Positions 15,058-16,725 of a DNA stretch of 16,725 nt are shown piece after piece. Numbering within the stretch: the first letter of the stretch is position 1; each line of letters begins with the position of its first letter. The stretch covers positions 1 through 16,725 of the forward strand of contig CAZSRK010000046.1 of the NCBI GenBank assembly GCA_964609305.1. The letters run 5' to 3'. The position numbers and the translations under genes were made by a program. A model generated the notes under the pieces. That model saw nothing but the letters and a program-made list of their open reading frames with translations, searched no databases and had not been told where the DNA came from. Source of the DNA: CAKSXP01 sp964609305. GTDB taxonomy: Bacteria > Bacillota > Clostridia > Oscillospirales > Oscillospiraceae.

Positions 15058-15086
15058 TTGAAAAGCAAAGTGGCATTTGATATATT
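15058..15086 (+). promoter_or_regulatory. Candidate promoter for the lipoprotein gene
   Basis: TTGAAA (15058-15063) and TATATT (15081-15086) are 17 nt apart. A second option is TTGTTC (15085-15090) with TATAAC (15109-15114) at 18 nt. The AT-rich stretch makes the exact start uncertain, but a promoter here is likely because a terminator lies just upstream. Confidence 0.5.
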
Positions 15087-15141
15087 GTTCATATAATACA
15101 ATTTATAGTATAACTTTGTGTAATTAGCGGAGGTAACTGTC

Positions 15142-16680
15142 ATGAAGCGAACCCGTTTAATTATCATTGCCTTTCTGCTGCTGAGCGTTCTGTGCGGCTG
15201 TTCAATGAGCTCGGCTGATCAGATCGTTTCCACTGCTTTATCCGGACAGGAAACGCCCCCTCCCACTGAGACGCCTTATCCCGAGGAGGATGATGAGGAA
15301 GAACTGGCAGTGGAGGATATATCCGTTCCCGAAGAGACGGATATTTTGGACGGTGTGGTTCTGGGCCGCGGCGCGTTTTATCATGCCAGTGGGGTCGTAT
15401 TCTGGGGTGCAGACGGCTATTTCTGCTCTGCCCTGACCGACAGCTCCGGCAGCATGTACGACTTCATTATTGAGCGGGAGCTCTCGACCACAACATGGAG
15501 CGTCGCGATCTCAGGCGATGATTGCTTCCTTGCCACCTCCGCCGGTTTTCTGCAATTTAGCCTTACGGATTTCGAGCAGGGCTCGGCAGATCTGCTCATC
15601 GTCAATAAGGACGTTCTTCTCGAGGGCTTCTCCGTATATGACGGCACGATTTATTATCAGGACGGTTCGCAACTTATGTGGTTTTCAATGACCGACACCG
15701 AGCCGCAGCAGCTCCTGTCCGGGGTCGAGGACCATGTCGTCACCAATCAGGGGATTTATTATACCGATGAGGACGGAGGTCTGTTCCTGAAAGGGTTTGA
15801 CGGCTCACAGAGGGAGCTTTTGCTGGACACCCCTGAACACACGCGTTTTACCATCGTCGGACAAACAGTGTATTACTGGACAGCCGACGGCAGCGTGTAT
15901 GTCTGGGAGGGTGCTGGAGAAGAGCCGGGATATATGGAGCTCACCGCACGGCGCGACCCCGACACCGACATATGGGTAACAAACGAATATCTCATATATA
16001 CCGACATCGACGAAGAAGTCTACCGGTACGACCTCTACTCAGGGGAAGAAACACATCTCGACGGTCTTTATCTGCTTCCCGATAAGGATGAGGGCTTCCT
16101 AAACGGCGATATCCTAGGCGATATCCTATATTACCGATATGCCGACGCCGTTTACTGGAGCGACCTGATAGCCGGAGAGCGGGTAAGAACCGATATCGAG
16201 GATTTCGCCGGTTCTGTGGTCAGCACCCCGCAGCCGGAGGATGAATACACGCAGAGCTATTCGGGCAGTTTCAATATGGCCAATGGACTGGGCATTCTGA
16301 CGAGGCAGGGCTATACCGCCTTGTATAATGATTATTTTTCGCTGGAGCTTCCGGCATTGCCCATCTGGGATTACGAGCTGATAGACGAGAATGCTATAAA
16401 GCTGTACTACTGCGCGGGCAGAGATGCCGGTTACGACGGGACTTTCCTGACCATCAGAGCCTATGACTGGGGCGACAACAGCTATGCTGATCTTCCAAGC
16501 TACAGCATGGCCGGCATGGATTCGGAGAAGAAATATGTTGCGATCTTTCCCACTGACGTAAGATATGATCCCTCCGACCCCACACAGGCGGATGAGTTTA
16601 TGATACTCTTTGAGGCTGTCCAGGAGATCGACAGCAATAACAACCCAACCGGTAACCCTTTCACAGTAAAAAACCCCTGA
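15142..16680 (+). CDS. Secreted lipoprotein with propeller-like repeats, function unknown
   Basis: A 512-residue protein. Residues 1-19 form a signal peptide (KRTR then a hydrophobic core) ending in the lipobox L17-C18-G19-C20, so C20 would be lipidated and the protein anchored on the outer face of the membrane. An acidic, proline-rich linker (about 33-70) follows. The rest contains recurring units with pairs such as GTIYYQDG, GIYYTDEDG, TVYYWTADG and YRYDLYSGE, typical of beta-propeller or DUF5050-like repeats. No catalytic motif is visible. GGAGG (15129-15133) is 8 nt before the ATG. It has its own promoter and terminator, and its neighbours do not suggest a partner. A sensory, adhesive or scaffold role is possible but not shown. 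The -2 Cys in the lipobox is unusual but tolerated in the consensus. Confidence 0.85.
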   Translation: MKRTRLIIIAFLLLSVLCGCSMSSADQIVSTALSGQETPPPTETPYPEEDDEEELAVEDISVPEETDILDGVVLGRGAFYHASGVVFWGADGYFCSALTDSSGSMYDFIIERELSTTTWSVAISGDDCFLATSAGFLQFSLTDFEQGSADLLIVNKDVLLEGFSVYDGTIYYQDGSQLMWFSMTDTEPQQLLSGVEDHVVTNQGIYYTDEDGGLFLKGFDGSQRELLLDTPEHTRFTIVGQTVYYWTADGSVYVWEGAGEEPGYMELTARRDPDTDIWVTNEYLIYTDIDEEVYRYDLYSGEETHLDGLYLLPDKDEGFLNGDILGDILYYRYADAVYWSDLIAGERVRTDIEDFAGSVVSTPQPEDEYTQSYSGSFNMANGLGILTRQGYTALYNDYFSLELPALPIWDYELIDENAIKLYYCAGRDAGYDGTFLTIRAYDWGDNSYADLPSYSMAGMDSEKKYVAIFPTDVRYDPSDPTQADEFMILFEAVQEIDSNNNPTGNPFTVKNP

Positions 16681-16696
16681 CAACACGGCAAAAAGC

Positions 16697-16725
16697 AAGC
16701 GATGGAAAGTATTTTTCCATCGCTT
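16697..16725 (+). terminator. Terminator hairpin after the lipoprotein gene, cut by window edge
   Basis: AAGCGATGGAAA (16697-16708) and TTTCCATCGCTT (16714-16725) form a perfect 12-bp stem around GTATT. It lies 16 nt after the stop codon. The expected T-run would lie outside the window, so the call rests on the stem and position. Confidence 0.65.

Noticed and set aside
1..16725. Mobile element, CRISPR array, defence or toxin-antitoxin system
   Set aside because: No transposase, integrase, regularly spaced repeats, or nuclease/antitoxin pair was seen on either strand. All long frames are accounted for by the genes listed.

Overview
The window reads as a chromosomal segment of a Gram-positive anaerobe, most likely a member of the Clostridia and perhaps of the Oscillospiraceae/Ruminococcaceae. 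This placement is an inference. It rests on the clostridial character of RpoB, RpoC, EF-G and EF-Tu, strong AGGAGG-type ribosome binding sites, canonical sigma-A promoters, a lipobox-bearing lipoprotein and moderate GC content. No species is claimed.

The left two thirds (1-11281) lie on the minus strand. In transcription order they are rpoB, rpoC, rpsL (S12), rpsG (S7), fusA (EF-G) and tuf (EF-Tu), with tuf cut by the left edge. This is the conserved RNA polymerase plus str block. rpoB and rpoC are tightly coupled: there are 2 nt between them and the rpoC ribosome binding site sits inside the end of rpoB. rpsG and fusA are coupled in the same way. Between these blocks, candidate sigma-A promoters lie ahead of rpoB, rpsL, rpsG and tuf, and several of the leaders can fold. 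Two genes often found here in other Firmicutes are absent: rplL is not directly upstream of rpoB, and no small L7Ae-like gene separates rpoC from rpsL.

The right third (11536-16680) is on the plus strand and diverges from rpoB. It holds a polytopic GT-C/Gpi18-like glycosyltransferase with a TTG start, and then a tRNA-Leu(GAG) with a consensus promoter and an immediate intrinsic terminator. Next come a glutamine-hydrolysing asparagine synthetase preceded by a terminator-like hairpin, and a secreted lipoprotein with propeller-like repeats and no known function. Each appears to have its own control signals, so they look like separate transcription units rather than a pathway.

I found no mobile element, CRISPR array, toxin-antitoxin pair, phage gene or other candidate new system. 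The items most worth a second look are RNA-level: the possible attenuator before asnB, the hairpin before the GT-C gene, the structured leaders of rpsG and tuf, the U-tract-less 12-bp hairpin after rpoC, and the very acidic RpoB tail.
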